Source: Desulfotignum sp032250905 (lineage in GTDB: Bacteria > Desulfobacterota > Desulfobacteria > Desulfobacterales > Desulfobacteraceae). Taken from it: a stretch of DNA of 41,270 bases. The notes under the pieces are model-generated. The model was not told the DNA's origin. It was given only the letters and a program-made list of their open reading frames with translations, and made no database searches. A program made the position numbers and the translations under genes. The stretch lies in assembly GCA_032250905.1 (NCBI GenBank), contig JAVVEQ010000037.1:1-41270 (forward strand), given 5' to 3'. This document shows positions 6,639-15,611 of the stretch, one piece after another (positions within the stretch are counted from its first letter, which is position 1; each line of letters begins with the position of its first letter).

Positions 6639-9600
6639 TTTTTTACGCTCTCCGCCAATGGTGATGGTTGTTCCAGGATTCTCAAAGATCTCAAAGTCTC
6701 TATCAGTTGTGCAAGCTGATACATCGGAAGCATGGATGGTATATTTACCAGCTGATCCGGTAATCCGGCAGCGACTGCATTGCCGACAAACATATCATGC
6801 AACTGCCCGAAGGTGTAACCGGCCGGCACGTAATACTCTATGAATCTGCTGATTCTGCCTCCTGTCGGTACAATAGTGTTTTTACGTCCAACGAAACTTT
6901 TTGTCTGCCAATCTTGACGGAACCAGAAAAGCCCCAACGGATCCAATCGGTTCACGGGGTCATTCCAGCAGAATTCATAGGGATTGCAGACAGAAGGCAT
7001 GGAATTAGACAATTTTTTTCTGAGCAATACGTTTCCGGGTTCGTTGAGCGGATCCCTATTGATCCAGCGTCCGGTAACCGGTGAATAATACCGGTATCCA
7101 TAGTAAAGCAGGCCGGTCTCGTCATCCTGGTATCTGGTGGAGAACCTGAACGGATTGTCATCGACGCTGTCACCGGATTGCCTGATGACGTTCCCAAACG
7201 GGCAGTATTCATAGGAAGCCTTGACGGCCCCGTCAAGGGCGTCGATCATCTGGCCGACATTGCCGCCGGCGTCATGAAAAAAAACATGCTGCCGGTTTCC
7301 GGGTTCATCGATCCTGGCAAGGAGTCCGCCTACGCCCCCGGCATCCTTCAGGGTCCCGCTCAGGTCCATGCCCCAGACATAGAACCGGCTTGTGTCATTG
7401 CTGTTGTCGTGGACCCTCTCTTCCACCAGTTGCCAGCCGTCATAGACAAATCCAACCGTTTTTTCCTGATGCCAGGTACCTGTTTCCGCATGATAAGCAA
7501 ACACAGATTTTTGTATCCGGCGGCCCAGGTAGTCATAAACAAATTCCAGCTTTTGATCTCCGGTGACTGGCAGAACCGGAGCGACCCCGGTCAGCCGGTT
7601 TTCTGCATTCCAGGTGAAAACCATGTTCCTGGCATCTGTGAGGTTGCCGTCCGGATCGTGCACTGGTTCCGAGATCCGGCCGTTTCTGGTGATCCGGATA
7701 TACTGGTTCAGGGGGTTGGTCGTGTAATCTGTCGTGTTGGATCGGAACAGGTCCAGGCCGGTATCCGGGTCTGAAGGGATTACAGGGCGGTTCTGGTCAA
7801 ACACGGTACCGGTCATGGCCATGGAATTGTGCCTTGAAAGGGCGTCACAGGTGTAATCGTACCGGGATATCAGGGTTTGGTGGTGCCAGTTTGCAACCGA
7901 GGTTTTCACGTCATGGACCGGGTCGTAAGTATAAAGAACGCTGCTTCCGCTGTCAAAGGTTTTCGATGCCGGCACACGGGCGTTGGGTTCATAGGTGTAG
8001 GCCACGGAATCCGTCATCCCGAGAACATCCCATCCGATCCTGTCCAGCCTGCCGTCGGGGGCATATCCATACTCCACCCGGTATGAGTTGTCCATGGTGA
8101 CACTTTTTGTCCTGCCGGTCTTGCCATAGGTGTCGTAATTCATGGACAGGCGCCTGTCCATGATGCCGGTGATGGTCTCCGTTGTCTGCTGGAAAAAATC
8201 GTTGTAGGAGAAGGTGCGCCTGCCCGCGGCATCCGTGACCTGGGTCAGTTTCCCGGCCCGGTTGTAAACATAGCCGATATCAGGGGTTTTGTCTGAGTAA
8301 TCGACGGCGGTCAGTTCTCCGGTGCCCGGGTCATAGGTATAGGTGGTCACAAGCGGGAAAGTGCCGTCGGTTCTGGCCCAGGTCCGGCTGGCAAGCCGGC
8401 CACCGGGCAGGTAGGTGTACCATGTCATTTTGCCTTCGGCGTCTTCTTTGGCCGCCAGCAGGCCGGAACCGGGGTGATAGCGCCAACGGGTCTCATCCGC
8501 CAGGACATCGTTGACTGAAGGCCAGGAAGGACTGTCCCAGGCGTGTATCGTTCTATAGGTGTACATTTTCACCCGCCGCCCCTGATCGTCATACTCATAC
8601 CGGACGGGACAGGAATGTCCCCAGGAACGGGTAATCAATCCAAGATCGTTGTATCGGTAATACCGGGTCCCGTCGAGGGCATCGGTTTCCGAAACGATCC
8701 GCCCGGATGCCGGATCATAGGTATAGGTGGTCCGGTTGGAAGCCGGATCCTGGATACTGGCTGGCTGTTGGGCCGCGTTGTAGTCCATGGTTGTGGTGCC
8801 GGTCCGGGGATGGGTGACGGATATGGGTCTGCCCAGGGCGTCATGGCCATAGGTGATGGTGATGCCGGTACTGTCTGTTTTAGATTTCAGCAGGCCGTAG
8901 CGGGTGGTCTCCACACCGTCAATATCGGAAAACGGATAGTCCGTGGTGGTGGTCAGGCTAGTGGTGGCACGCTCAAGAACATCTGTTGTGGCGGTGATAC
9001 CGCCGAAACCGTCCACGGTCCGGGTGTCGCGGATCACCCCGCCGGTCTCCAGTCCGGTGAGCCTCTCCCGGGTAATCGAAAGGACCGATTTGTTCGGCTT
9101 GTTGTCTTTCCCAAGAAACGTGTCCCGGGTTTCCCGCCACAAGTCCCCATCTTTCTTTATGTAAAAGGTTTCCGATCGAGCGATCCTGTCCATGGAGATG
9201 CCGTCCAGGATCCTGTTGGCATTGATGTCCAGTCCGGCCCGGATAGCGGTACCGAGATCATTGTACTCAAAAACAAGTTGCGTCAGGCCGTCCGTTTCCA
9301 CCCGGATGAGCTGCCCCAGGGTATTGTAGCGGTAACGGGAACTTTCTGTACCGGAAAATCCCGGTTTTTCCACCCGGACGGTCCGGCCGGCCATGTCCAG
9401 GAAGGTTTTCTCCCAGTCAGGGCCCTGGTCAGTGCCGGTGCTGACCAGGATCCACCGGCTGCCGTCTGAATTGACGCCGTATTTAAAATATCGGTTCACC
9501 ACCCCTGTTCCGGTGATCTGCCTGATACGTCCGTCCAGGTACTTGTCAACGATCACGGTGCCCCCGCCTGGGCGTATCATTGTGGTTGTCCGTCCGCCGT

Positions 9601-12202
9601 CATCATACCGGTACCGGGTGATCAACCCGTGGAAATCGACGGAGGCCGCCAATCGGCCCGCACCATCGTACTCCGTGGAGCGGCTCATGTCCAGGTTTCC
9701 GGCGCTGACGATTTCTGTGAGCACCCTGCCGGATGCATCATAGGTGTATCGCCTCGTTATGTCGCCTGATTCAGATGCCTGACTGCGGGCTGTCACCCGC
9801 TGGAGCGGATCATGGGAAAAGACTGTTGTTACCCCGGTCCTGTCGGTCTGACGTCTCTTGCCGCAACAGGTCCATTCCGTCTCGATACGGGTCCCGTCGG
9901 AATGATACCGGTCTGTTTCCCGGCCCTGGTCATCCATAGCAAAAAACGTCCAGGACACCCTGAAATAGTCGGTGCCGATGTAAGCCTGTGTCTCTTCGAG
10001 CACGGTCCTGCCGAGGGGATCGGATATGCGTATCCTGCGGGTGGAACGGCTGGCCACCCCCTCCGGGGAGGTCACGGTTCCATCTGTGATGGTTTCCCTT
10101 CGCCAGTGACCCCCCCTGGGGGTGAACACCCCCGGCAGGGATGGATCCGGGTCGGGTGTGAAGATGCCGTATACATAGGTGTGGCTTTCCAGGGTATCGT
10201 CCGGTTTCCGGATGCTCTTGATTTCAGCCGAATCCGCCCGGCCCGGGGCATACGGGTAATGGACCGTGACCCACCGCAGGTTTTCAGTGTCTCCAAAAGC
10301 CCCTTGCGGGGACAGGCAGACCTCTTCGATCCTGATGCGGCTGCCTGATTCATCCGTTCGAAAGCTGAAAAATCTGTTTTCAACGGTCTGGCCGTTGACA
10401 GTGTTTGTGACCTGCCGGGGTCTCCTGGCATCGGAAAAGGCGGCCGCATCCTGAGGATCCCGGGGTGCGTAATCATAATAGATCACACGGGCCCCACTCC
10501 CGGACGGATCAGGTGTCTGGTCGAGCCAGGATTCGGTTTTTACGCTAACCCGGCCCTGTGGGTCATAGGTATAGTGGGTCCGGGCACCGTCCGGCGCCGT
10601 CTGCTGTTTCAGCCTGCCGCAAAGGATGCCGGGACAGTCAGGCCCTTTGTAATAGGTCATCCGGGTGGTCAGGTCGGCACCCTCCGGATCCACGCGCCTG
10701 AGGACCGGCTTGAGCCCGTCCCCGACCGCCTGCCAGGTGGTCTCGACAACAGAAGCGATCCGGCCGTCACCGCTCTGGACGGTGCGGGTCTCGATCCGGA
10801 GCCCGTCCCGGTCCTGCCCGGATAGGGACACCACGCTGAGACCGCCGCCCCGGATCAGAGTCCAGGTATCGGCATTCTGAATATACTCGTTATCCATCAC
10901 CAGGACCTGGTCTTCAAATTTTCTCACCAGGAGCCGGCTGAACCCTCCGTCAGGGGCGTCAGGATTTTCAATGGTCCAGGTGTGCAGAGGGACGGCACCG
11001 GGTACCGGTTCGTAATACCCATGAACCCGGCTGCCCCTGTCCTCGGGCCGGTAATAATGGATGGCGTAACGATATGTGCTTTCCGGAATGATCTGCACAA
11101 AATACTCCGGACAGGACACCTGCCTGAGGGTGCCGCCCTCAAACATGCCGGTGACCTCAGGTGACGGACTGACCAGCTTCAGGGCTGCCGGGGTCGCCAG
11201 GTCAGGGGACATGGTTTCTGCATACAGCAGCAGCTCTCCCGCGGAGTTGCCACCCGACATTTTTCCAAGGCTGAACCGGGCGTTCAGACTGTCCAGTGAG
11301 ATGGCATCACAGTCGATGCATTCACACCCGATAATGATTTGCCTGGTTTTCACACACGATTCTTCAGCCAGGGTGTCCACGGCCTCCACCATGACCGACC
11401 CCTCTCCTGAACCCGGGTCCACAGACAGAACCGCCTCGGAGTCATCTTCTGGATTCACTTCCAGGCGGACACTGACCCCTTTACCTCTCGTTTCAGCCAC
11501 CCGCCACTGGAGCCCTCCCGGAAGCCCGGTTCGCAGTACGGCAATCCCGCCCGGCTGAACGCGGTCCCTGTCCGCATCGATCTTCAGGCGGCAGGGAATG
11601 CAGCCGGTGTCATCCACGTATTTTCTTCTCTCCGGAACGCTGTCGGGGCATTCGTCCAGACAGTCCGTCACACCGTCCGAATCCCCGTCCAAAGAATCAT
11701 CGCACTGCACAAAGACCTGCAGGTAGGTCTGAATGGGCTCGTAGGAAAGGTAGCTCGTATGCTCGCTTCTCGTCCGGAGCTGGATACCGACCTGTGCCGG
11801 AATAATGCAGGTGGACAGGGCATAATCGATGTAGCCGCCCACTGAAAGGGGATCATAGGTCCTCTTGGGGTTCGGGTCCACTCCCGGCAGTAAGCCCTCC
11901 ATGACCACGTTGTGACGTCTGCCGCACCTGGCTTTTTCAAGCACCCTATACTGCTGGCCGTTCTTTTCATAGATGTATTCCGCATAACTCATGACAGATC
12001 GGCCCGGCTCGTATCCCCTGCAGCAGCTTACGGATATGGGTTGCTTGACCTGGTATGGATCGAACGGTACCTCAGCCGGACAATCCCAGCTGTAGTGCTT
12101 CCACCTGGGAGCGGTTTCAGCATGCCTCACCCCCCAGGTCAGCACCACCACACAGGCGATTGCCATCATTTTTGCCCCTGTTTGCACTGATATCCTACTC
12201 AT
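6608..12202 (-). CDS. Large Sec-exported RHS/YD-repeat protein with variable C-terminal tail
   Basis: The 1864-aa protein has a signal-peptide-like start (MMAIACVVVLTWGV, then HAETA). A cysteine-rich N-terminal domain includes a thrombospondin-type-3-like calcium motif (DGDSDGVTDCLDECPDS, residues 173-189). A beta-rich domain to about 480 is followed by more than a thousand residues of YD repeats (YTYDPQGRV, YRYDDGGRT, YTYDPASGRI and many others). The RHS core at about 1691-1758 has GLLYYGYRYYSPVTGRWINR and ends in DPLGL. A unique 106-residue tail (1759-1864) follows. RHS repeats form a closed shell around a C-terminal payload, which is often toxic. Here export appears to be by Sec, not by a type VI VgrG/PAAR route. 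The ATG overlaps the upstream gene by eight bases. The tail DNA is much AT-richer than the core. Confidence 0.92.
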   Translation of the reverse strand: MSRISVQTGAKMMAIACVVVLTWGVRHAETAPRWKHYSWDCPAEVPFDPYQVKQPISVSCCRGYEPGRSVMSYAEYIYEKNGQQYRVLEKARCGRRHNVVMEGLLPGVDPNPKRTYDPLSVGGYIDYALSTCIIPAQVGIQLRTRSEHTSYLSYEPIQTYLQVFVQCDDSLDGDSDGVTDCLDECPDSVPERRKYVDDTGCIPCRLKIDADRDRVQPGGIAVLRTGLPGGLQWRVAETRGKGVSVRLEVNPEDDSEAVLSVDPGSGEGSVMVEAVDTLAEESCVKTRQIIIGCECIDCDAISLDSLNARFSLGKMSGGNSAGELLLYAETMSPDLATPAALKLVSPSPEVTGMFEGGTLRQVSCPEYFVQIIPESTYRYAIHYYRPEDRGSRVHGYYEPVPGAVPLHTWTIENPDAPDGGFSRLLVRKFEDQVLVMDNEYIQNADTWTLIRGGGLSVVSLSGQDRDGLRIETRTVQSGDGRIASVVETTWQAVGDGLKPVLRRVDPEGADLTTRMTYYKGPDCPGILCGRLKQQTAPDGARTHYTYDPQGRVSVKTESWLDQTPDPSGSGARVIYYDYAPRDPQDAAAFSDARRPRQVTNTVNGQTVENRFFSFRTDESGSRIRIEEVCLSPQGAFGDTENLRWVTVHYPYAPGRADSAEIKSIRKPDDTLESHTYVYGIFTPDPDPSLPGVFTPRGGHWRRETITDGTVTSPEGVASRSTRRIRISDPLGRTVLEETQAYIGTDYFRVSWTFFAMDDQGRETDRYHSDGTRIETEWTCCGKRRQTDRTGVTTVFSHDPLQRVTARSQASESGDITRRYTYDASGRVLTEIVSAGNLDMSRSTEYDGAGRLAASVDFHGLITRYRYDDGGRTTTMIRPGGGTVIVDKYLDGRIRQITGTGVVNRYFKYGVNSDGSRWILVSTGTDQGPDWEKTFLDMAGRTVRVEKPGFSGTESSRYRYNTLGQLIRVETDGLTQLVFEYNDLGTAIRAGLDINANRILDGISMDRIARSETFYIKKDGDLWRETRDTFLGKDNKPNKSVLSITRERLTGLETGGVIRDTRTVDGFGGITATTDVLERATTSLTTTTDYPFSDIDGVETTRYGLLKSKTDSTGITITYGHDALGRPISVTHPRTGTTTMDYNAAQQPASIQDPASNRTTYTYDPASGRIVSETDALDGTRYYRYNDLGLITRSWGHSCPVRYEYDDQGRRVKMYTYRTIHAWDSPSWPSVNDVLADETRWRYHPGSGLLAAKEDAEGKMTWYTYLPGGRLASRTWARTDGTFPLVTTYTYDPGTGELTAVDYSDKTPDIGYVYNRAGKLTQVTDAAGRRTFSYNDFFQQTTETITGIMDRRLSMNYDTYGKTGRTKSVTMDNSYRVEYGYAPDGRLDRIGWDVLGMTDSVAYTYEPNARVPASKTFDSGSSVLYTYDPVHDVKTSVANWHHQTLISRYDYTCDALSRHNSMAMTGTVFDQNRPVIPSDPDTGLDLFRSNTTDYTTNPLNQYIRITRNGRISEPVHDPDGNLTDARNMVFTWNAENRLTGVAPVLPVTGDQKLEFVYDYLGRRIQKSVFAYHAETGTWHQEKTVGFVYDGWQLVEERVHDNSNDTSRFYVWGMDLSGTLKDAGGVGGLLARIDEPGNRQHVFFHDAGGNVGQMIDALDGAVKASYEYCPFGNVIRQSGDSVDDNPFRFSTRYQDDETGLLYYGYRYYSPVTGRWINRDPLNEPGNVLLRKKLSNSMPSVCNPYEFCWNDPVNRLDPLGLFWFRQDWQTKSFVGRKNTIVPTGGRISRFIEYYVPAGYTFGQLHDMFVGNAVAAGLPDQLVNIPSMLPMYQLAQLIETLRSLRILEQPSPLAESVKKCKKTNSVMK

Positions 12203-14084
12203 GATTTCCGATACCTTCCTTTTCAGTTTTTCCCATCATCGGCAGTTCGAGTCCCACCCGGTGATGGGCAGTCACATCAATACCGCCATACCAGCTGAAC
12301 TGCGCCTGATCCCTGACCATGATCATGTATTCCCCCTCGGGTATGGTGAACGTGACATCCTGCTGTCCATGGGTTTCGCCGTGACGCTTCAAATAGATGC
12401 CCGACGGGCTGAATACATACACTTCCGCGTTTTCCACCCTTTTATTCTCCCTTGTGACGTAGACATCCAGGACCCCGTGCGCGATCTCAATGGTTACGTC
12501 CTGCCAGGCAGAAGAACCGGACCGGAAATGAGACGCCAGGTAATCGGCCCGGAACTGGAATGGTTTCTCAGGCAGATCGAACACGGCCGTTCCGGACGGT
12601 CCAGTCTTGATCCAGGTATACAGGTCTTTGCCATCTCCGGTTTCCAGATGGACTTTCAGGTCTTCCAGTGGGACGGCTGTTGTGCCAAACACCTGTCTGG
12701 CCGAAACCACAACCGCGCGGTGCGGGATCACCAGGGCGGCGGACGCATCCTCCGGGACCGATACCCTGTCTGATCGGAAGGAATACCCGAGATGTTCCGC
12801 CTCAAACCGGTACGTTCCTTCCGGGATGTCGAAAAATGCCTGGCCTTTATCATTGGTGAGGCCGGAGATATACAGGGGGTTCCCCGATTCGGTCAACAAG
12901 GTGACCGGTACTCGGGACAGCGGTTCTTCGGTATCCTTTGATACCGTCAATTCAATCGTGCCATCCATCCGTATCTGGACCGGATTTTCAACATGGGAGG
13001 CCAGGTAAACGGTACCGCTCCAGTATTCCTCTTCCCCGTGGTCTGCCCGAAACCGGTATTCTCCTGCCGGGAGGCGGAAGACAGCAGTTCCTCCGGCACC
13101 TGTTTTTCCGGTGATGTTCAGCGCTTTTCCTGAACCGGAATAGACTTGGATATTGATACCTGCCTGCGGCATGTCGGTTCCGGTGACCTGGACGAGAGCC
13201 AGTCCCTCGTCCATAGAACGGTCGTCTCCGCCGATGGTGACCGGGACCGCCTGGTGCGGTTCTTCTGCAAGCGGCGGACATACGTTGCCGTCTCCTGTTT
13301 TAATCGTTACCGGCATGATACCATGGGCTGGAATGAAAATTTCGCCGCTATCGCAGGCATGACCGGATATTCCGGCTTCGAAGCTGTAGGTGCCTTCCGG
13401 GAGTCTGAATACAGCCTGTCCGTTGTCATCGGTTGTGCCGGTTACGGGCAGGGTGGCCCCGTCGGCTGAAAACACCTGGATATCGGCCCCTTTGAGAGGG
13501 GTGCCCAGGCGGGTCACTGTCACCCAGGCCAGACCTTCGTCGATGACAATGACAGAATTTTCCCATGTGAACGGATCAGAGGTGTATACGCTGCCCAAGT
13601 AATGGGCGCTGGCCATAAATTTTCTTTTCGGCAGCCAGGCATGGGCTCTCCCCTCCTGATCCGTTGTCCACTCCAGATCGAGATCTGTTCCATCCGGGGC
13701 AGACAGGCGGACCGGCACCGACTCCCGGGTCGCTCGATCTGAAAGAAAATCCCCAATAACCTTCATGGTCAAGGCCTGCACCACTTCCACTGTTTCTTCA
13801 TCAATGACCAGTAAGCCGTCAGTTTCATCAGGAAGGGAGTAAAAATAAGGGCCCTGACGCCGGACAATCTGGGTCACCCGGTTACCGGCAGCGTCATATG
13901 CATAGTGGATTCTACCGGCATCGGGATAGATGGCGGTTTGAAGGTTACCGAACCGGTCATAGGCATAGGTAATGGTTCCGGCCAGGGCCGGTGTGTACGC
14001 ACAACAAAATATGCCGACAATCAACAGACAGATTGACATCGGTATGAAGCTGCACAGTTCCGTGTCAGGAGACGACATGTTCAT
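12195..14084 (-). CDS. Secreted protein with two YD repeats followed by carboxypeptidase-regulatory-like repeats
   Basis: The 629-aa protein starts with a signal peptide (SICLLIVGIFCCAYTPALAG). Two YD repeats follow at once (ITYAYDRFGNLQ, IHYAYDAAGNRV, residues 37-75). After a linker come about six repeats of roughly 80-100 residues. The best preserved contain a turn such as GTTDDNGQAVFRLPEGTYSF, GKTGAGGTAVFRLPAGEYRF or GLTNDKGQAFFDIPEGTYRF. These are typical of CarboxypepD_reg/PEGA-like beta-sandwich domains that stack on cell surfaces. It precedes the RHS gene with an eight-base overlap, so the two are made together. YD repeats at the very N-terminus rather than near the C-terminus are unusual. 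It may cap, scaffold or anchor the RHS shell outside the cell; that is inference. Confidence 0.8.
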   Translation of the reverse strand: MNMSSPDTELCSFIPMSICLLIVGIFCCAYTPALAGTITYAYDRFGNLQTAIYPDAGRIHYAYDAAGNRVTQIVRRQGPYFYSLPDETDGLLVIDEETVEVVQALTMKVIGDFLSDRATRESVPVRLSAPDGTDLDLEWTTDQEGRAHAWLPKRKFMASAHYLGSVYTSDPFTWENSVIVIDEGLAWVTVTRLGTPLKGADIQVFSADGATLPVTGTTDDNGQAVFRLPEGTYSFEAGISGHACDSGEIFIPAHGIMPVTIKTGDGNVCPPLAEEPHQAVPVTIGGDDRSMDEGLALVQVTGTDMPQAGINIQVYSGSGKALNITGKTGAGGTAVFRLPAGEYRFRADHGEEEYWSGTVYLASHVENPVQIRMDGTIELTVSKDTEEPLSRVPVTLLTESGNPLYISGLTNDKGQAFFDIPEGTYRFEAEHLGYSFRSDRVSVPEDASAALVIPHRAVVVSARQVFGTTAVPLEDLKVHLETGDGKDLYTWIKTGPSGTAVFDLPEKPFQFRADYLASHFRSGSSAWQDVTIEIAHGVLDVYVTRENKRVENAEVYVFSPSGIYLKRHGETHGQQDVTFTIPEGEYMIMVRDQAQFSWYGGIDVTAHHRVGLELPMMGKTEKEGIGNHE

Positions 14085-14614
14085 GATGCATTTTTCCTTT
14101 TGGAGGAAAGGTCACATTTTAATACTTAGAATTGCCCGCTCGCCTTTTTTACGGTCAAGACGGTTTCTCGATCAGCTTCTGTGAAGCTGAAAAATACGCC
14201 ATTGGGCATTGTGACATTCCACTTCGCTGTATGGTGACACATAGACGGCTCCTATTGACAGGTAAGCCAAAAAATTTTTGAATTGATCTGGATATCATTG
14301 ATGATTTTTGAACGAACTGGATATGATTCGAATATAAAGAAAACCAGATCTGTCTAACGATTCAATATCTGACTGGGTTCCATATAAAATATTTTCTCCC
14401 ATGTAAAGCACTTTTTTCAAAAACTTTTTTCAAAATGCCTGGAATCCCCTCAACAACACCGCGTATTCTTTTCAAACATCTCCAACGGCACACGATACCG
14501 CATCCGTCGTTGCCGCCGTCCATCCGTTCCGGGGTAAAATGTGACGGCCACTTGACACCCGGGCTAAACCCATTTAAGTTTCATGCAGTTGAAACCACTT
14601 TGAGGGTTGTATTT
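14085..14614. other. 530-base intergenic region between divergent genes
   Basis: This spacer should hold the promoters of the leftward RHS operon and the rightward flavoprotein gene. An open frame continues upstream of 14615 to 14435, but the flavoprotein domain begins only at 14615 with its own GAGGG site. The upstream part (proline/histidine-rich, low-complexity reading) is therefore probably not translated. Visible structure includes a perfect 8-base stem, TCAGCTTC-TGT-GAAGCTGA (14172-14190), a TTGACA hexamer at 14255-14260 on the plus strand, and the imperfect tandem repeat listed separately. The leftward 629-aa gene has AAGGA before its ATG. Confidence 0.5.
14274..14328. repeat. Imperfect tandem direct repeat, two copies of about 25 bases
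   Basis: Copy one spans 14274-14299 and copy two 14304-14328. Both begin ATTTTTGAA and both contain CTGGATAT followed by an ATT after one varied base (ATATCATT, ATATGATT). They differ in the three to four bases in the middle and are separated by GATG. The repeat period is about 30 bases, close to three helical turns, which would place two bound regulator dimers on one face of the DNA. It lies 190-245 bases upstream of the RHS operon start. Confidence 0.5.
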
Positions 14615-15586
14615 ATGAAAACGAGAATCACCGAGTTGTTCGGTATCCAGCATCCCATCATCCAGGGGGGGATGCACTATGTCGGGTTTGCCGAGCTGGC
14701 ATCTGCCGTATCCGGCGCCGGCGGTCTGGGCATCATTACGGCGCTCACCCTGAAAACACCCCGGGATCTGGATAAGGAAATCAAGCGGTGCAAAGAGATG
14801 ACGGACAAACCGTTCGGGGTGAACCTGACCTTTCTGCCCACGGTGTCCTCACCGGATTATCCCGGGTATATCAAGGCGATTATTGACAACGGGATAAAGA
14901 TCGTTGAAACCGCCGGCAGAAACCCGGAGCCGTATCTGCCTGTGTTAAAGGATGCTGGTGTGAAAGTCATCCACAAATGCACGTCGGTCCGGCATGCAGT
15001 CAAGGCCGAACAGATCGGGTGTGACGCGGTCTCTGTGGATGGCTTTGAATGCGGAGGCCATCCGGGCGAAGACGACATTCCGAACATGGTGCTGCTTCCC
15101 CGCGCCGCCGAAGCGCTGACCATCCCGTTTGTGGCATCCGGCGGCATGGCTGATGCCAGGAGTCTTGTGGCGTCTCTGGCCCTGGGCGCGGACGGGATCA
15201 ACATGGGAACACGGTTCATTGCAACGAAAGAAGCACCCGTGCACGAGAACGTCAAGCAGGCGATTGTCAATGCCAGTGAAACCGATACCCGCCTGGTCAT
15301 GCGTCCCTTGAGGAATACCGAACGGGTCCTCAACAATGCCGCCGCCCAGAAACTGCTGGAAAAAGAGGCGTCCCTGGGCCGCAATCTGAAATTTGAAGAC
15401 ATCATCGAAGAAGTGGTGGGGGTATATCCCAGGATCATGCAGCAGGGAGACATGGAGGCTGGCGTGTGGTCCTGCGGTATGGTGGCCGGGCTTGTCCATG
15501 ACATTCCCACATGCAGGGAGCTGATTGACCGGATTATGGCAGAGGCAACACAGATCATTGAAAACCGTCTGAATGCCATGTTGTGA
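14615..15586 (+). CDS. Nitronate monooxygenase / FabK-like FMN-dependent (2-nitropropane dioxygenase family) enzyme
   Basis: From the ATG at 14615 (GAGGG nine bases upstream) the product is 323 aa, the normal length for this TIM-barrel flavoprotein family. It opens with MKTRITELFGIQHPIIQGGM, the family signature. It continues with AVSGAGGLGIITAL (about 28-41), GVNLTFLP (about 70), VSVDGFECGGHPGEDD (about 135-150) and VASGGMADARSLVASLALGADGINMGTRF (about 172-200), the last forming the FMN phosphate site. Family members include nitronate monooxygenase, enoyl-ACP reductase II (FabK) and uncharacterised oxidoreductases. The HGGH-type glycine/histidine motif (ECGGHPG) favours the nitronate monooxygenase side, but the substrate cannot be decided here. 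It stands alone and converges on the frameshifted gene at 15612. Confidence 0.85.
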   Translation: MKTRITELFGIQHPIIQGGMHYVGFAELASAVSGAGGLGIITALTLKTPRDLDKEIKRCKEMTDKPFGVNLTFLPTVSSPDYPGYIKAIIDNGIKIVETAGRNPEPYLPVLKDAGVKVIHKCTSVRHAVKAEQIGCDAVSVDGFECGGHPGEDDIPNMVLLPRAAEALTIPFVASGGMADARSLVASLALGADGINMGTRFIATKEAPVHENVKQAIVNASETDTRLVMRPLRNTERVLNNAAAQKLLEKEASLGRNLKFEDIIEEVVGVYPRIMQQGDMEAGVWSCGMVAGLVHDIPTCRELIDRIMAEATQIIENRLNAML

Positions 15587-15611
15587 CATTCACGCGCTGT
15601 GCGCATCTCGG

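Noticed and set aside
8543..9469. 308-codon plus-strand frame opposite the RHS gene
   Set aside because: It mirrors YD repeats on the other strand and has a glycine/valine-rich composition without domain content.
14274..14328. Start of a CRISPR array
   Set aside because: Only two imperfect copies with a 4-base gap, no spacers and no cas genes.
14435..14614. 60-codon N-terminal extension of the flavoprotein
   Set aside because: The conserved family start MKTRITELFGIQHP coincides with an ATG at 14615 that has a GAGGG site; the extension is proline/histidine-rich and unconserved in type.
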